From Oryzias latipes (lineage: Eukaryota > Chordata > Actinopteri > Beloniformes > Adrianichthyidae): 64,000 nucleotides of DNA. Positions 31,060 to 48,005 of the stretch are shown one piece after another; within the stretch, counting starts at the first letter, position 1; every line of letters starts with the position of its first letter. The DNA is taken from the NCBI RefSeq assembly GCF_002234675.1, contig NC_019860.2:10228586-10292585 (forward strand), written 5' to 3'. The notes under the pieces are model-generated. The model saw only the letters and a program-made list of their open reading frames with translations. It ran no database searches and was not told where the DNA came from. The position numbers and the translations under genes were made by a program.

Positions 31060-32688
31060 ATCCACACACAGGACAGGAAGTTAGCATGCAGCTAGCTCTT
31101 CTAGCAAACAGAAACACTCCGTTAAACTCATCCGGCCGCCTGCATCCACCATGCAACGGAGCAGGAACCAACTATTGCTGCAAATGAATAATGATCAGTC
31201 AGTTACCTGCGCTGTTTTCATACGAACCGGGTTATCACCGCTCCTCCTGATTCGTGCAAACAGACGGGAAGACAAAAGAACAGTTAGGAGAGTATCCGGT
31301 TAAAAGGTGAGTATTAACGTTAGCTTTAAACCTTTAACACGCAAAAATCTACATTTTCTTTAAGTACTACAAATACTTACGTTACCCTCATTGACTGTTA
31401 TAGAGTTTTCTAATCCAGTCAACAGTTACCTTGAACTGATTTACATTTTCTGGGTATTTTGGCCAACACTGGCCACCGTAGATGGTCTTTAACTACACCC
31501 TGGGTAATGTTTGCCAGGAGCACCAGCCTTACACCTTCAGTGCATTATTATTAATAATATTACTATTGTTGTTGTTTTTTGGTCTTATGTGTGGGTTTGA
31601 TACTAACAATTTTTCTTTATTGTGCAAGTGATTGTGAATTTCTGTAAATTGAAAAATATACAATAAAGTTTATTGGGGGAAAAAAATCTCCAGCGCAAAA
31701 ATGAAAAGGTTGCTTAAGATTACAACTATTTAGAATAACGTGTGCTCAAATAAACAATATTTGCTAAAATTGAATTATTTCCACTAACGTTTGTGCATAA
31801 CAGTTCCAACTCAGGAAATATTTGTACTTGATCGAGGTTATACTTTTATTCCTATCTAAGGATTTTTAAAAATCTATGTTACGCACAGGTTCTTTTTATT
31901 CTGAATTAAAAACAGCACAATCATGATTAAAACACCACTGGGAATGTTGTAACACTACATAAAAGTTGATACCTTTGATTTTCTGTACTGTTTTAGTTGT
32001 TGCTCATGATCCTTTAAAAAAAAACACAAACCAGATTCTTAGCTGTAGTTTACAGACTCGTGCACATGAAATTTTTTTTTTTTTGCAAAGTTACAATTAC
32101 ATCATTTGTGGCCATAAATAAGTATTTTATGTGCTCAAATTTGGATTTTATTTTAACAATTTTGTATATTGTGCACACAAAGTAGGATTTTGTGGACACA
32201 ACTTTAGACTTTAGTGTGCACAAATGCAGCTTTTGTACCCACTTAAAACTTATTTTGCCTAAAAATACATAAAATCAAAAGAAAAAAAGGCATTTATCAA
32301 CCGTTAAACTGTTCAAGAGTTTAATATTTTTCTTTTTATGTGTTTGGATGGATTTAACAAAAAAAGCAGGTGATCGCTTTTGAAATAGCAAAAATTTGGC
32401 ATCTCTTTAAAAAAAAACTACATTTATGAATACATTATTTGTTTTGCGCTAAAATGATATTATTTTTTAAATAAAACTGAATTCTTTCTTTTTAGATACA
32501 CCCAAATTGAATTGTAAGATTTGAAAATGTTGGGATTGAGTTTTTTTTTTTTGTTGAAAGCCACCTATATGAAAATCATTCCAGAAAATTGTAACCAGAT
32601 TGCAATCATAAAAGATGTGCTTTTGAGTTTAAATATGTTTTGTAAATATGGGTTATCAATATTTTTTTGCATATCATATGGTGTGTTT

Positions 32689-32692
<4 letters not shown>

Positions 32693-32735
<43 letters not shown>
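32693..32735. repeat. (AT)n microsatellite
   Basis: About 21 AT dinucleotides immediately before the first copy of a 36-bp direct repeat. Confidence 0.95.
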
Positions 32736-32740
<5 letters not shown>

Positions 32741-33499
32741 ACCACTGAAAGACTGAACCACTTTTTGTTAACAAAAAATCTTTCTTGCAAATGCAAGATG
32801 ACAGAATATTAGAATATTGGTAATATTCTGTTAAGTAAGATATTATCAAACGACCGGTGAGGAATTTTGACTTTGCTTTCTAAGCTTTGTCCCTTCACGG
32901 CTACCGTAGAATTACAAAACATAAACAAAGTGGGAGGTCACCATGTTACACTTATAAACTAATCGGGTTATTACTATTATTGATTGATATTCACAAAAAC
33001 AATCATGGGTAACGTGAATTATGACATATATTAACGAAATTGCAACGCCTCGATGAAGCATGATTAGCCTCCGGTGCTAATGCTAGCACTTCCTGTCCCG
33101 TTTCGTAACCGTTTGACAATAAAGTTATGCAAGTTAAGATGTGGCATCAGAACGAGAAGCAAGTCGTCAGGTAAGCACACGATCTACGTGAGCTGAGCAT
33201 AGATGTCACAGGCTTATAGCTACGTGCTCGTTCTGGTTCTGGACGGTTTCAACTCATTGTTTTGAATGAGTCGCGTCCGTCACCACTGAAAGACTGAACC
33301 ACTTTTTGTTAATTTTTGTGCTTCTCTTTTGTTGCGGTTTTTTCTCTGTACAGTATTTAAAGCGTAATTTTCTATCAGAATAGCTGTACTCAAAGTGTTA
33401 TCTGAGCAGTGATGGATGATACCTCAAAGATCACTGACAGTAGTGCCCGAACTGCGGATTGGCAGTGTTTGCCGCCTCTCTAGTGACCCCTGCAGTAAT

Positions 33500-34084
33500 T
33501 CTGAAGTCATTGCAGGTAAATAAAAATAGAATTAAAGAAAAAAGCTGTTAGTGGTTTACTCCAATGAAAATCATGTTTTGGAGATGTATGAAGAAAATTA
33601 AACTAATCATAAAAATTTCAAGTATTTTTTATTCAAAAATTCAGTTTTTAAAAGATATCCGGTTTGGGTGGGGCTTAAGTTTCCTGCTCCACTTCATTCC
33701 GATCCATCAACTTGCAGATAAACAGATCCATGTACGTCTTTGTTTTCTTCCTCCGATCTGACTCAAAACTGTACAGGTAGATTTCTCCGATATTGTTCCC
33801 CATTGCTTTAAGTGTATTTAATTATTCTGCACCAGTAATGTTAGCTTGGGGTTGTGAGGGGCTGTACGTAAACGAAGGGATGATGGGAAATGAAGGCTGG
33901 TTCAACTTCATGCCAACAGTCCCGCCTACGACTCTGAGGCGCCTCTCTGATCAACTACAGAAGATGTCTCAGAATACGAGACAGATTTTTAAAAGTCGTT
34001 GCCAAAAACGACATAATCATAATTTAAAACCAAAAACATCGGGAACACTTACCCAATTGCAGTTGCAATTGCAGTGGGCTTTAA
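33500..34084 (-). mobile_element. GACCCACT-family DNA element
   Basis: Shares the CATTCCGATCCATCAACTTGC, AAAACTGTACAG and TGATGGGAAATGAAGG blocks with 37600-37900. The right end GCAGTGGGCTTTAAA is a decayed form of the family terminus. Confidence 0.5.
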
Positions 34085-34479
34085 ACCAACATCAGCCTGT
34101 AAAATATGATGTCATTAACGTGTAATTTCATTTGTTTATTTATTTTGTTGAGTTAAGTTATTTAAAAGAGTGTAAAATTTGCTTAAAACCTTGTTTGTGT
34201 TGATGTTAAAAATGAATAAAATAATCCAAATGTTCTATAATAGCATTAAGTTATTAATCTATGTTGTTAAAACTGCCCTTTTATGTCAGATGTTTGCCTC
34301 CTTTGTAGACATTTGGAGTTTAATTCTGTTGACTCTTATTTAAATTAAGCTGTTGCAGCAAAATAGAAATGATGTATTTGGTTGTTTTGTTATTTTTTCA
34401 TGTATCGCAAGATATAATCGTCGTCGCAATATTGATCACTGATATGGCGAGTTTTCCTCATAGCCTGCTGCCCTAATAC

Positions 34480-34640
34480 CTTCATACATTTTTAAGGAGG
34501 AACACACGTTCCTTCAAGTGTCTTTTGCTTGGATATGAAGGTGCCCTAACCTCCATGAGCTCCTTGAGGCCCTTGTCTTCCACAGTGACGAGCGGCTGAC
34601 GGTCTTTGCTGATCCTCTTCATCACGGCCTCATCCATCGC
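34480..34640 (-). pseudogene. hAT transposase fragment
   Basis: Minus strand reads MDEAVMKRISKDRQPLVTVE then DKGLKELMEVRAPSYPSKRH, which resembles the conserved hAT/ZBED block (…DxxPxxxVEDxGFxxLMxxxxPxYxxPSRxxx). Only this block remains; it is a transposon fragment, not a host exon. Confidence 0.65.
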
Positions 34641-35223
34641 TCTTTAAGGGGGAAATCTTTAGTTTAGAGCTTCTTAAAGAACTGCAATTTTTACAACCAA
34701 TATGTCAGAGCGCCCTGAGACAGACTGGCGACCTGTCCAGGATGTCCCCTGCCTTCGGCCACGAGCGGCCAGGATAGGCTCCAGCAGCCCAGTGGAACCC
34801 CGTTCGGGGTGAAAGGGACATTTTATAATAAACTTTTTTCTGAAAAATGTTATATTTCACCGAGGCCTACGATAAAATAAATGTAATTCATTTGAAAATA
34901 ATTCAAGCCTCTCAGAGAAAAGAATGAAAGCATTGTTAAAAATCGAGAGTAAACAATGCCCAAAGGAGACAAATATTTAGCTTATTGGCCGTCAAAAATG
35001 ATCAGAAATGATTCCTGACTGGGGAAAAAAAATGTATTTGGAGCGATCCATGAGGTCAGAAGTTGAACAGTTTCCCCTCCGTTCAAACGACACACGTTCT
35101 GGGTTGGTCACATGACCTTCTTAAAGCGATACACGCACCGCCGTCACTCAGGACAGGTGTCACTATGTCTGACGTTCTGTGGGTTTTTTTTTTTTCATCT
35201 CAGAGGTGAAGCGCTCAGCTGAC

Positions 35224-38200
35224 ATGTCCGGTGTTCGGCAGTCCGTCTGTGAGGCCTTCTGGGCCATGTGTGCTGCAGACTCCATGTCCATGCCGGTCCA
35301 CTGGTACTACAACATCCGGGACATCAGGAGGGACTTTGGGGGCTGGATCACAGCGTTCAACTCCCCCCCGGACAAACACCCCTCCAGCATCCTGACCCTG
35401 TCCAACACCGGTGAATGGCGAAGTCCCACCCTCAGCGTGTCACCTTGACGGCTTCTGATGTGTGTGTTTGTGTTTGTGTGTGCTGTTGCAGCGGGGAGCG
35501 GCCGCAGTGCCTCGTCTTCCAGCAGGAGGCGGGCCGACGTGGTCGGGAATGTCATTCTCCACGATAAGCTGGATTTGTGGAAGTCCTCCACCGGATCGGT
35601 CCATTACCACCAAGGTACGGCGGGGATCTGTTTGCCTCTGGCCAACTCCCATGGGTCGGACTATGCTGATCCAGTCTACGAGCTGACCAATCAGCATCAA
35701 CCTTCACGTCCATATGTTTGATTGGCTGGCTTTCGTGGCCTTGCTGTCTTTCAAACGCAGAAGAGGGAAAATTTCTCTTGATTTCAGTATTCCTAATTTC
35801 CGTTTCAAGTGGATTTTTCTGTTTTAAGCGCAAAATGATTTTTTGAGCACGCAACATTTTTTAAAGTTCTGAGTATTGGGCTCGCACTAATGGCACAAAA
35901 ATCCCTCCATATCTGACCAGTTAGTCACGCCGTCTTCTGAAGCATTTATTAGACCTCACTGTGCACCGTAGGGTCTTATTTCATGGCTTAGTGGTTGTTT
36001 GTACGGTGGCCCTGAAGTGCCAATCACAACAACAAATCAGTAAACATAAAAGGAAACGGGATAGTTCCCAACAACAATTAAAAAAAAAAAAGCAAAACAA
36101 ATATTTAAAAAAAGAAATCAAAATGACATTTTAGAAATCAAAATACAAGTCCAAAAAAATAAAAATAAAATTTGAGTTGGAAAAAACTCAACACTTTTCC
36201 AGCTTTTTATTGTTTCATGTTTTTTAACATTAATTTTTGATTTTTTTGGGGGAATTGACTTGTGTTTTCCAGAGCGGTTGGCGTTCTTTTCCAGGTGTGT
36301 TGCGTGTTCACTCTTCCGTGTGTTGCTGCAGGTCTTCACGCTGGCGAGAACACGCTCAACATGCTCTGCTCCCTCCGGGCGGCCCGCGCGCTCGTCTCTG
36401 GAGGTTTCGCTGACGTCTCCGTGCCCGCCGCGCGCGCCGCCGTTCTCTCAGACTACGTGCAGTTCTTGACCACGCCCGGCTCCCACGCCGACACGTATGC
36501 CGAGTCTTTCCACCGCTCGTTCTTCGCCGACTGGCAGGAGGGCAGGCCGACCTCCCCCGATGAGGTAGAGCGGGTTCTTCGCCCAGCTTTTGGTTGAAAG
36601 CGGTCCCATCGGTGACCGCCTTCTTTGTCCATCGCAGATCCTGAAGTTTGCAGAGAAGCGCTCCGCCCTTAAGCTGAGCTCGCCATTCCCGGACGGCCAG
36701 CTGAACGCCATCGGCTGCCTTCCCATGATTATTCCCTTCGTCCTGCTGTCGGCTTCAGCCAATGAGGAGCAAGCTGTGAGTGCAAAACAGAGAAATGCGT
36801 CAAAAATTCTTACAATTAAAATAAATATCTGCAAATGAGGTAAGAAGAATAGTTTTTTACCAAGAATTTCTACTTTAAGAAAAAAGTTACTTTAAACCAG
36901 ATGATTGGGAATTGAAAAAAGTTCTTTAAGTTAAAGTACCAATTAGCTGTCACACACCTACTGGGGGAGCGGTGAGCTGCAGACACAGCTGCGCCCGGGA
37001 ACCATTTGGTGGCTTAACCCCCCCCATCTAACCCCTTAATGCTGAGTGTCAAGCAGGGAAGCTGCCAAACACTGGCGCCAACCTCCCACCAGAGGCAAGG
37101 TGGGGCTCCCATTTTTAAAGTCTTTAGTAAACTCGGCCTGGATTTGAACTCACGACCTTCCAGTCACGGGGCAGACACTCTACCACAAGGCCACTGAGCT
37201 GCAGTCTTCCTGCAGCCAGGCCTCTGACCCCCCCTCTGTTTTTGTAGGTGTCAGCCGCTGTGGAGTTCGTGAAGCTCACCCATCCACACCCCAAAGTGCC
37301 CGAGTACGTGTCCATCTACAGTCGAGCCCTGCACGCCGTGCTGGGCGGAGCCAGCGTCCGCCTGCAGGCCGAGCACGCTCTCAGGAAGCTGGACGCCTGG
37401 GACGCCTGTCAGAGCTACAGCCGCAAAGCTGCCAGGTTTGTCTGCAAAGACTTCACAATAAAAGTTTCCTCTACTGGGACTTTTGTTCACTTGGGTGTTT
37501 TTGATGCTCTTGTGGCATTTTTACCTGAAGATGGAGGACATTTATGAAGAGAATTAAGCTCAAAACTGCATTTCGGAGAGTTTTTTATTCAAATTGTTGT
37601 CAATCTGGAGCAGATATGAAAAAAAAAGGCTTTTTTATAAAGTTGTGACGTAGAAAGGACACTGGGCGGGGCAAAAGCTCCCCGCTCCGCCCCATTCTGA
37701 TGCATCCACTTGCAGACAAATAGATCCATGATCGTCTTTGTTTTCCCCGTCTCAGCTGTAAGTTTAAACTGTACGGCTGGACGGCTCCGATGTTGCTCGC
37801 CGTTTTTGTTGCTCTGCTAATGTTATGTTGGGGGCTAGTGGGAGAACAAGTAATCGGATGGATGCCGGGAAGTGGGGGTGGGCTTAGTCTGTGTCAACAG
37901 TCACTCTGAGGCGAATTACGTATGAACTCCTGCCACTCTGCAGACACTATGTCCTAGAAAACGGCCCAGATTTATTGATTTTGATTCAATTCATAATGCA
38001 AAGACCACTGGGAATGATTTTAGAGTAGATCAAAAGATGATCGCAGTGGGTCTTTAAAGGCAGCGGGTCCAGAATCAAAAGTCAAAGTCAGCTTTATTGT
38101 CAAATATTCTGCATACACATGACATACAGCACAGATGAAATTACTTTCCTCTCGGCCCACAGTGCAAGCAGCTTATAAAATAATAAAATAAAATAACATT

Positions 38201-39966
38201 CATAAAAAGAAGAATAACAGCAATCTAAATAGAAATAGGATTAGGATCCTAAATGTTCATAATGACTGAACCCCCAATGAAAGACCAATCAGATTCACCC
38301 ACAGTGTTTGTTCTTCCTGGTTTAGGTTTCCTGCTTCCCCTGTGGACAGACTGACGGTCCACCAGAGCGCTGTTAGCCATCTTGGTCTGGCCTGCTACAA
38401 CGAAGGTCCAAACTCAGGACTGACTCTGATTCCATATGTTTTTTTAGGGCGATTCTCCGCCCCTTACTCGTGTCTCATGAACTTGCAGGAGCCCTTTCTA
38501 GCATGTTTTATCTGGCCTACGAGTTTCATGACGACCCTAAGGAGGGGATCCTCGCAAACGCCAACTGTGGAGGTGAGATGCAGTTCTGCCTCATGGCGTC
38601 TGCTTGACTCAAGTCCAATGCTGCCTTGACTCGATTCGCGCTGCACATTCACGTCTGTTTGGAGGCGCGTCGCTGCTCGACACTTGTCCAAAGACCTGCC
38701 GATCCCGCCACCTGTGGGAGGAGCCACTGTCGAAAGATTTTAGCGTCATGGCTACATTATTGAAGACACGGATAAGGTTAAGAGATCAGGTTTATTTAGT
38801 TTGAAGAAGAGTCTCTCTTATTAAGGTGAGCTTTGTCGGATACTGCAGGAACTGCGTCTGAATTACCGCAGTTTGACGACTTGCTGTCCCGCATAAGTCC
38901 GAGGTGGGAAAATAAGTTTACATTTAGAGCAGCGGTCCCCAACCTTATTTGCACCACGAACCGGTTTGACGTCAGACAGACTTTTCACAGACCGGCCTTT
39001 AAGATGTGGCGGACAAATACTGCAGCAACGCTGCGATGAAGGCGGCAGAGAGACGTGAATAGACGAGCTCTGAGCTTTTATTTTGACACGTACATCGCAC
39101 AGGTGTCATCATCTTCTGCCCTTCCCCTCACTCATGGTGCAAAAAAGAAGTAATGTCTATTAAATGTAGCTTTCTTTTTTTGGAATTTTAAGGCTCCTCT
39201 TCTGTCTCCTGGATGGGCGTTTTCGCCTTTTGGCAGAGTGACATAGATAGACGGATGTAACAGAGAATCTGGCAATTTTTCAAAATAAAACATCTTTCAG
39301 ATTCCGAAATGAATAAGACGGAAGTCATGTAAATGATTTATTCTTACCGGTCTGCGGCCCGGGGGTTAGGAGCCGCTGATTTAGAGGACCATTTTTAGCA
39401 TTGACTTGCTGCAAACAGACAATCTATCCTACAGTTCCTGATTGGTTTAAACGACACAAAGCTTTACAAAAGTTCAGATATTGGAACTCTGGAAACAAGG
39501 CTCCGCATGGCGAAATTTTTGCAGAATTTTTGGCACGCCAGATAGCTGCCCCATCCAAAACATGTTGCTCCCAGAGAACCCAGCGGCGCTCGTCGCTTAA
39601 ATCGCGCAGCAGGAACTCTGACTGTGTCCGTACACTGACGGGACGCCCCTGGCGCGCGAATTGCGTTCGCCGTGAACGTAGCTTTACTGCGAAACTCACA
39701 GTTGAGAAACACCTGATTGTTTAGCTGATCCAAATGTGTCGCTGTCCAAATATTTCTGAGCCTGACTGTCAATTCCGCTAAGGCACCGCCAACAGTAATT
39801 ATGTCTGTTGCTGCCTCCCCCAGGTGAAAACTGCAACCGTGGGGCTGCCCTTGGGGCCCTGCTGGGCGCCGGGGCCGCCTACAATGGGCGGGGCATCCCA
39901 CAGGAATGGAAGGACCACCTGAAAGATGGGCAAGAGCTCATTCCTGAGATCCTTAAGAAGTTTTAG
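35224..39966 (+). CDS. ADP-ribosylglycohydrolase family, crystallin J1-type
   Basis: Complete gene, eight exons: 35224-35410, 35492-35614, 36332-36564, 36638-36775, 37248-37435, 38326-38405, 38489-38572, 39824-39966; GT-AG with matching phases, 391 aa. Starts MSGVRQSVCEAFWAMCAADS followed by MSMPVHWYYN, the first helix of the ADP-ribosylglycohydrolase (DraG/ARH) fold, where typical enzymes have GDALGxP. HYHQGLHAGENTLNM and the C-terminal NANCGGENCNRGAALGAL-like region correspond to the later core helices; the latter replaces the usual GGDTDTxG metal site. Lack of these acidic residues and the PVHWYY motif point to the J1-crystallin/selenoprotein J branch, not to ARH1 or ADPRHL1. Cytosolic; substrate unknown. 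No in-frame TGA occurs, and AATAAA follows at 40014, leaving no room for a SECIS. Start chosen as the first ATG preceding the conserved helix; an upstream in-frame ATG at 35179 would add 15 residues. Confidence 0.88.
36945..37200. repeat. Interspersed repeat (ACTGGCGCCAACCTC)
   Basis: AAACACTGGCGCCAACCTC, CCAGAGGCAAGGTGGGG and GATTTGAACTCACGACC blocks are shared with 46240-46400. The wording is that of a teleost SINE/LINE-tail type repeat; it sits in intron 4 of the ADP-ribosylglycohydrolase-like gene. Confidence 0.55.
37450..38060 (-). mobile_element. GACCCACT-family DNA element
   Basis: Nearly full copy in intron 5 of the ADP-ribosylglycohydrolase-like gene. The right end reads GATCGCAGTGGGTCTTTAAA; the left includes CTCTTGTGGCATTTTT. 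No transposase frame. Confidence 0.6.
38076..38210 (-). mobile_element. LINE 3' tail fragment
   Basis: GTCAAAGTCAGCTTTATTGT followed by CACATGACATACAGCAC and the TCTCGGCCCACAGTGC block, a common teleost LINE 3' end. Confidence 0.5.
38930..39378 (+). mobile_element. hAT non-autonomous element with 8-bp TSD
   Basis: Begins CAGCGGTCCCCAACC and ends GGTTAGGAGCCGCTG (imperfect inverted ends), 449 bp. It is flanked by identical 8-mers ATTTAGAG (38922-38929 and 39379-39386), the expected hAT target duplication. It lies in the last intron of the ADP-ribosylglycohydrolase-like gene. The ACGAACCGGTTT and GTCTGCGGCCCGG blocks fit a known vertebrate hAT MITE type. Confidence 0.88.
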
Positions 39967-40448
39967 TTAAAGCAACAGCACCCCCCATGGAGACAAAGAG
40001 AACTGCAGGGACTAATAAAAGTTGCTGCTGCTTTCAGGTTTCATATTTATTTATGACTGATTCCACTTCAACAAGAATATTCTTTTTTTTTTTGCACGAT
40101 CTATATATTTTTTACCATCAAATTAAATTATTAATCTTTTTTTCTGTAACATTTTTCTGTTTGAAGTTGCCTTTAAAAAATAAACAAACAAAGTTAAACT
40201 GGCTGAACATATTTGCATTTTTTTTCATATTTTAAAATAGAATTTAAGGAACAAATGAATCCATGTGTTTTTTTCTTTTTTTCTTTTCTTTTATTTAAGC
40301 TACTCAAGCAGAAATGTGAATTAGCTGTTGAATTATTATCATTTCTTTTGTTGTGACTAAACTGAAGGAGTGGAGCAGCTCAAACGTAAAAGTGTGGAAA
40401 TTTGGGTCACTTTCTTTTTTTCTTTTTTGGGGAGGGTTGGGGAGAGTG

Positions 40449-40474
40449 TTTGTTTCACTCCTGACCTTTGATCA
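40449..40474 (+). promoter_or_regulatory. FOXA-like and HNF4-like (DR1) sites
   Basis: TGTTTGTTT (40449-40457) fits a FOXA site and TGACCTTTGATCA (40462-40474) fits a DR1 element for HNF4, 14 bases before the factor VII-like ATG. Both factors drive human liver clotting genes. Whether the sites are upstream of the transcription start is unknown. Confidence 0.4.
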
Positions 40475-40487
40475 GTTCAGAACAAAC

Positions 40488-45772
<5,285 letters not shown>

Positions 45773-46174
45773 CACCCGCTGACCCTCTGAAATGAGAAGA
45801 AGTCCTGGTTCAGAGTGAAGTACAGGGTGTTGTAACACAATTTTAACAAACGGACTTCCAAATTAAACTAAATGTGGTTATCTCTGATTTTGAATAGTAT
45901 TTCTCATCCACCCAAAAACTGTTAAGTTAAATTGACCAAACTGCCTCATAAATGCACAAAGAATTGATTTTAATCTCACTCTTCTATGGAAAAAACTTTA
46001 TTGAGTACATTAAAAACTATAAATATGCTCTGGTAGTTATTTGTGACAACAACAAAAAAACATTTCCTCTTTCCACTCCACCTAAAAACAACCAATCAGA
46101 GCAAAGAGTCTGCTGTGAGTATGTGTGGGAGTGGGCATTCATGGTCCAGCTGAAGCGCCACAATCAGATGGCGT

Positions 46175-46560
46175 AAATGTCATATGCTTATACTTATGTA
46201 GCGCTTTTCTACCTACAAGGCCCAAAGCGCTTTCCAGTCACAGTCCCATTCACCCAGTCACACACATATTCACACTCTGCTGCCGAACACTGGCGCCAAC
46301 CTCTCACCAGAGGCAAGGTGGGGTTCAGTGTCTTGCCCAAGGACACATCGACTCATGGGCGTGCAAGGCAGGAATTGAACCTGCAATCTTACGATCACGG
46401 GTCGACCGCCCTATCGCTGCACCACGGCCGCCCTCAAGTCAGCCAAGGTGTGAGTGTGGGTGTGTGGTGATGGACTAGCGAACCTTCCAAGGTGACCCCG
46501 CCTTTTCCCAACATCGGCTGGGATAGGCTCCACCAACCCCTTGATCCCAAAGGGGATTGA
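46175..46560. repeat. Interspersed repeat (TAGCGCTTTTCTACCTAC)
   Basis: ATGTAGCGCTTTTCTACCTA, AAAGCGCTTTCCAGTCACAG, CACTGGCGCCAACCTC and a GGAATTGAACCTGCAATC block; then a separate GGGATAGGCTCCACCAACCC tail. Widespread teleost repeat words; the class was not determined. Confidence 0.6.
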
Positions 46561-46869
46561 ACAAGTTTGAAGACGGATGGAAGGAGGGATTTTTTCGACG
46601 AAAAACCATCAACAGGACACAGTTTTTTAGTGTATTTGACAAAGAAATTAAAAATAAGCATAAAGATTGTTTTTCTTTCAATGTGAGAACAAAGATATGG
46701 AAATTACTGCAAATACAGAAAAACTGCAATTTATTATTTGTCTGATTTGTCTGTTACAACACCTTAAAACATAAATCTTTTAGTCATGAGGACACAATGC
46801 ATTTTGGATTTGCTTTATCATTTGTTCTTTTTTTTTTCCACAAACCAATTTGAACTTTGACCTACCAGG

Positions 46870-47205
46870 GTGTGGAGTTTCATAGTGAATAGACGTTCCT
46901 CTAACTCACAAAAGTACCAACAGTTTGAAAACTGATCATGGAGGACAAATTAATAACTGAGGATGAAGGAATTCTATGACATCAAGTCTTTTAAATGTCC
47001 CAACAAAGCTAAGAAAGAAAAGGCCAAGAATTACGAGATTTGCATCACTGCACTTCACATTTTGTGTAAAGCCTCTTCCAACTGTAGGTTTCATACACGC
47101 ACTAGGTCTAATATAAACACCATGGACTAAAAGCGCACTCAAGAATTTCCTTTAACACGTTCTGGAACGCGTGTCGCATGCCTGGTGTGAACGTTGCGTT
47201 GGTAA
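46870..47205 (+). mobile_element. MADF-exon repeat family, copy 5
   Basis: GATCATGGAGGACAAATTAA, GGAATTCTATGACATCAAG and TCTTCCAACTGTAGGTT blocks, ending CGCATGCCTGGTGTGAACG. It abuts the Tc1-like element. Confidence 0.65.
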
Positions 47206-47209
47206 AAGG

Positions 47210-48005
47210 CATATGGCAGCTGGCATGGAGTTTGCCAATAGGCAACTGAGGGACTCTCAGACCATTGGAAACAATTTTCTGTGGACCGATGAGACAAAAA
47301 ATTGAAGTCTTTGGAGTGAATCATATTATATTTGGAGGAAAAAACAGGAAATGCTCATCACTGTTCCTACAGTAAAGCATGGTGGTGTTAGCATCATGCT
47401 CAGGGGATGTTTTCTGCAGCAGGAACTGGAAGACTAGTCAGCATTGAAGCAATGCAGAGATGTACAGAGACATCCTGCACGAAAACCTGCTCCAGACCTT
47501 AAGACTGGAGTGACAGCCAAGATACCAAAAGAGTGGCTTTACGACAACTCTTGGAATGTCCTTAACCCTTGTGCTATCCTAGGCACTTTAACATTGGGAG
47601 TTGGGTCATCTAGACCCACTAGACAGTGCACTGAACCTTTTTTTCTTCAATGATTTGTGATCTTCACTGGTGTCCATGATTACATTAAATCTTTTTACCT
47701 TTATCCACCTTTGTCATGGTAGGGAGAACTCGTCAATGTAAGGGTGGGGTCATCTGGACCCCATAGGATAGCACAAGGTTTAAGTGAACCCAGCCAGATC
47801 CCAGATTTAATTCCAATTAAACATATCTGGATAAAGGGAAAATTGCATTGTCGTTTCCCATCCAACATGATGGAGCTAGGGACGTTCAAAGAGGAAATGC
47901 TCAAACACAATGGTGCCAAGCTTGTTGCATCATATTCAGAACGTCTTGAGGCTGTCAGTTCTGCCAAATGTGCATCAACGAAGAATTAAGAAAAAGCTGA
48001 AAAAA
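47210..48005 (+). mobile_element. Tc1/mariner-like element split by a MITE
   Basis: Plus-strand transposase remnants: a block equivalent to …WTDETK (GTGGACCGATGAGACAAA), TAAAGCATGGTGGTGTTAGC, and after the MITE a DLIPIKHIW stretch corresponding to the conserved N-P-I-E-x-x-W region. Frames are broken. MITE copy 4 (47566-47779) sits inside with intact TTAA on both sides. Confidence 0.75.
47566..47779 (+). mobile_element. piggyBac-like MITE, copy 4 (inside Tc1)
   Basis: CCCTTGTGCTATCCTAGG … GGATAGCACAAGG with TTAA at 47562-47565 and again at 47780-47783. This shows TTAA target duplication and that the MITE moved after the Tc1 insertion. Confidence 0.9.

Larger units (their letters stand above)
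31060..35223. other. setdb2 / ADP-ribosylglycohydrolase intergenic region
   Basis: Head-to-head intergenic region of 4.2 kb. It holds an (AT)n tract (32693-32735), a 36-bp direct repeat 541 bp apart, a candidate first exon near 33141, a GACCCACT-family copy (33500-34084), a hAT transposase fragment (34480-34640) and a repeat tail (34705-34820) with AGGATAGGCTCCAGCAGCCC. A sequence resembling a polyadenylated tail (ATAAAGTTTATTGGGGG + A7) lies at 31600-31688. Confidence 0.6.

Noticed and set aside
38443-38488. Alternative exon start at 38449 (…FLGRFSAPYSC) of the ADP-ribosylglycohydrolase-like gene
   Set aside because: It shifts the frame away from SSMFYLAYEFHDDPKEG; the AG at 38488 restores the conserved frame.
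35224-39966. Selenoprotein call for the ADP-ribosylglycohydrolase-like gene
   Set aside because: No in-frame TGA in the joined exons, and the polyadenylation signal follows 48 bases after the stop, leaving no space for a SECIS.
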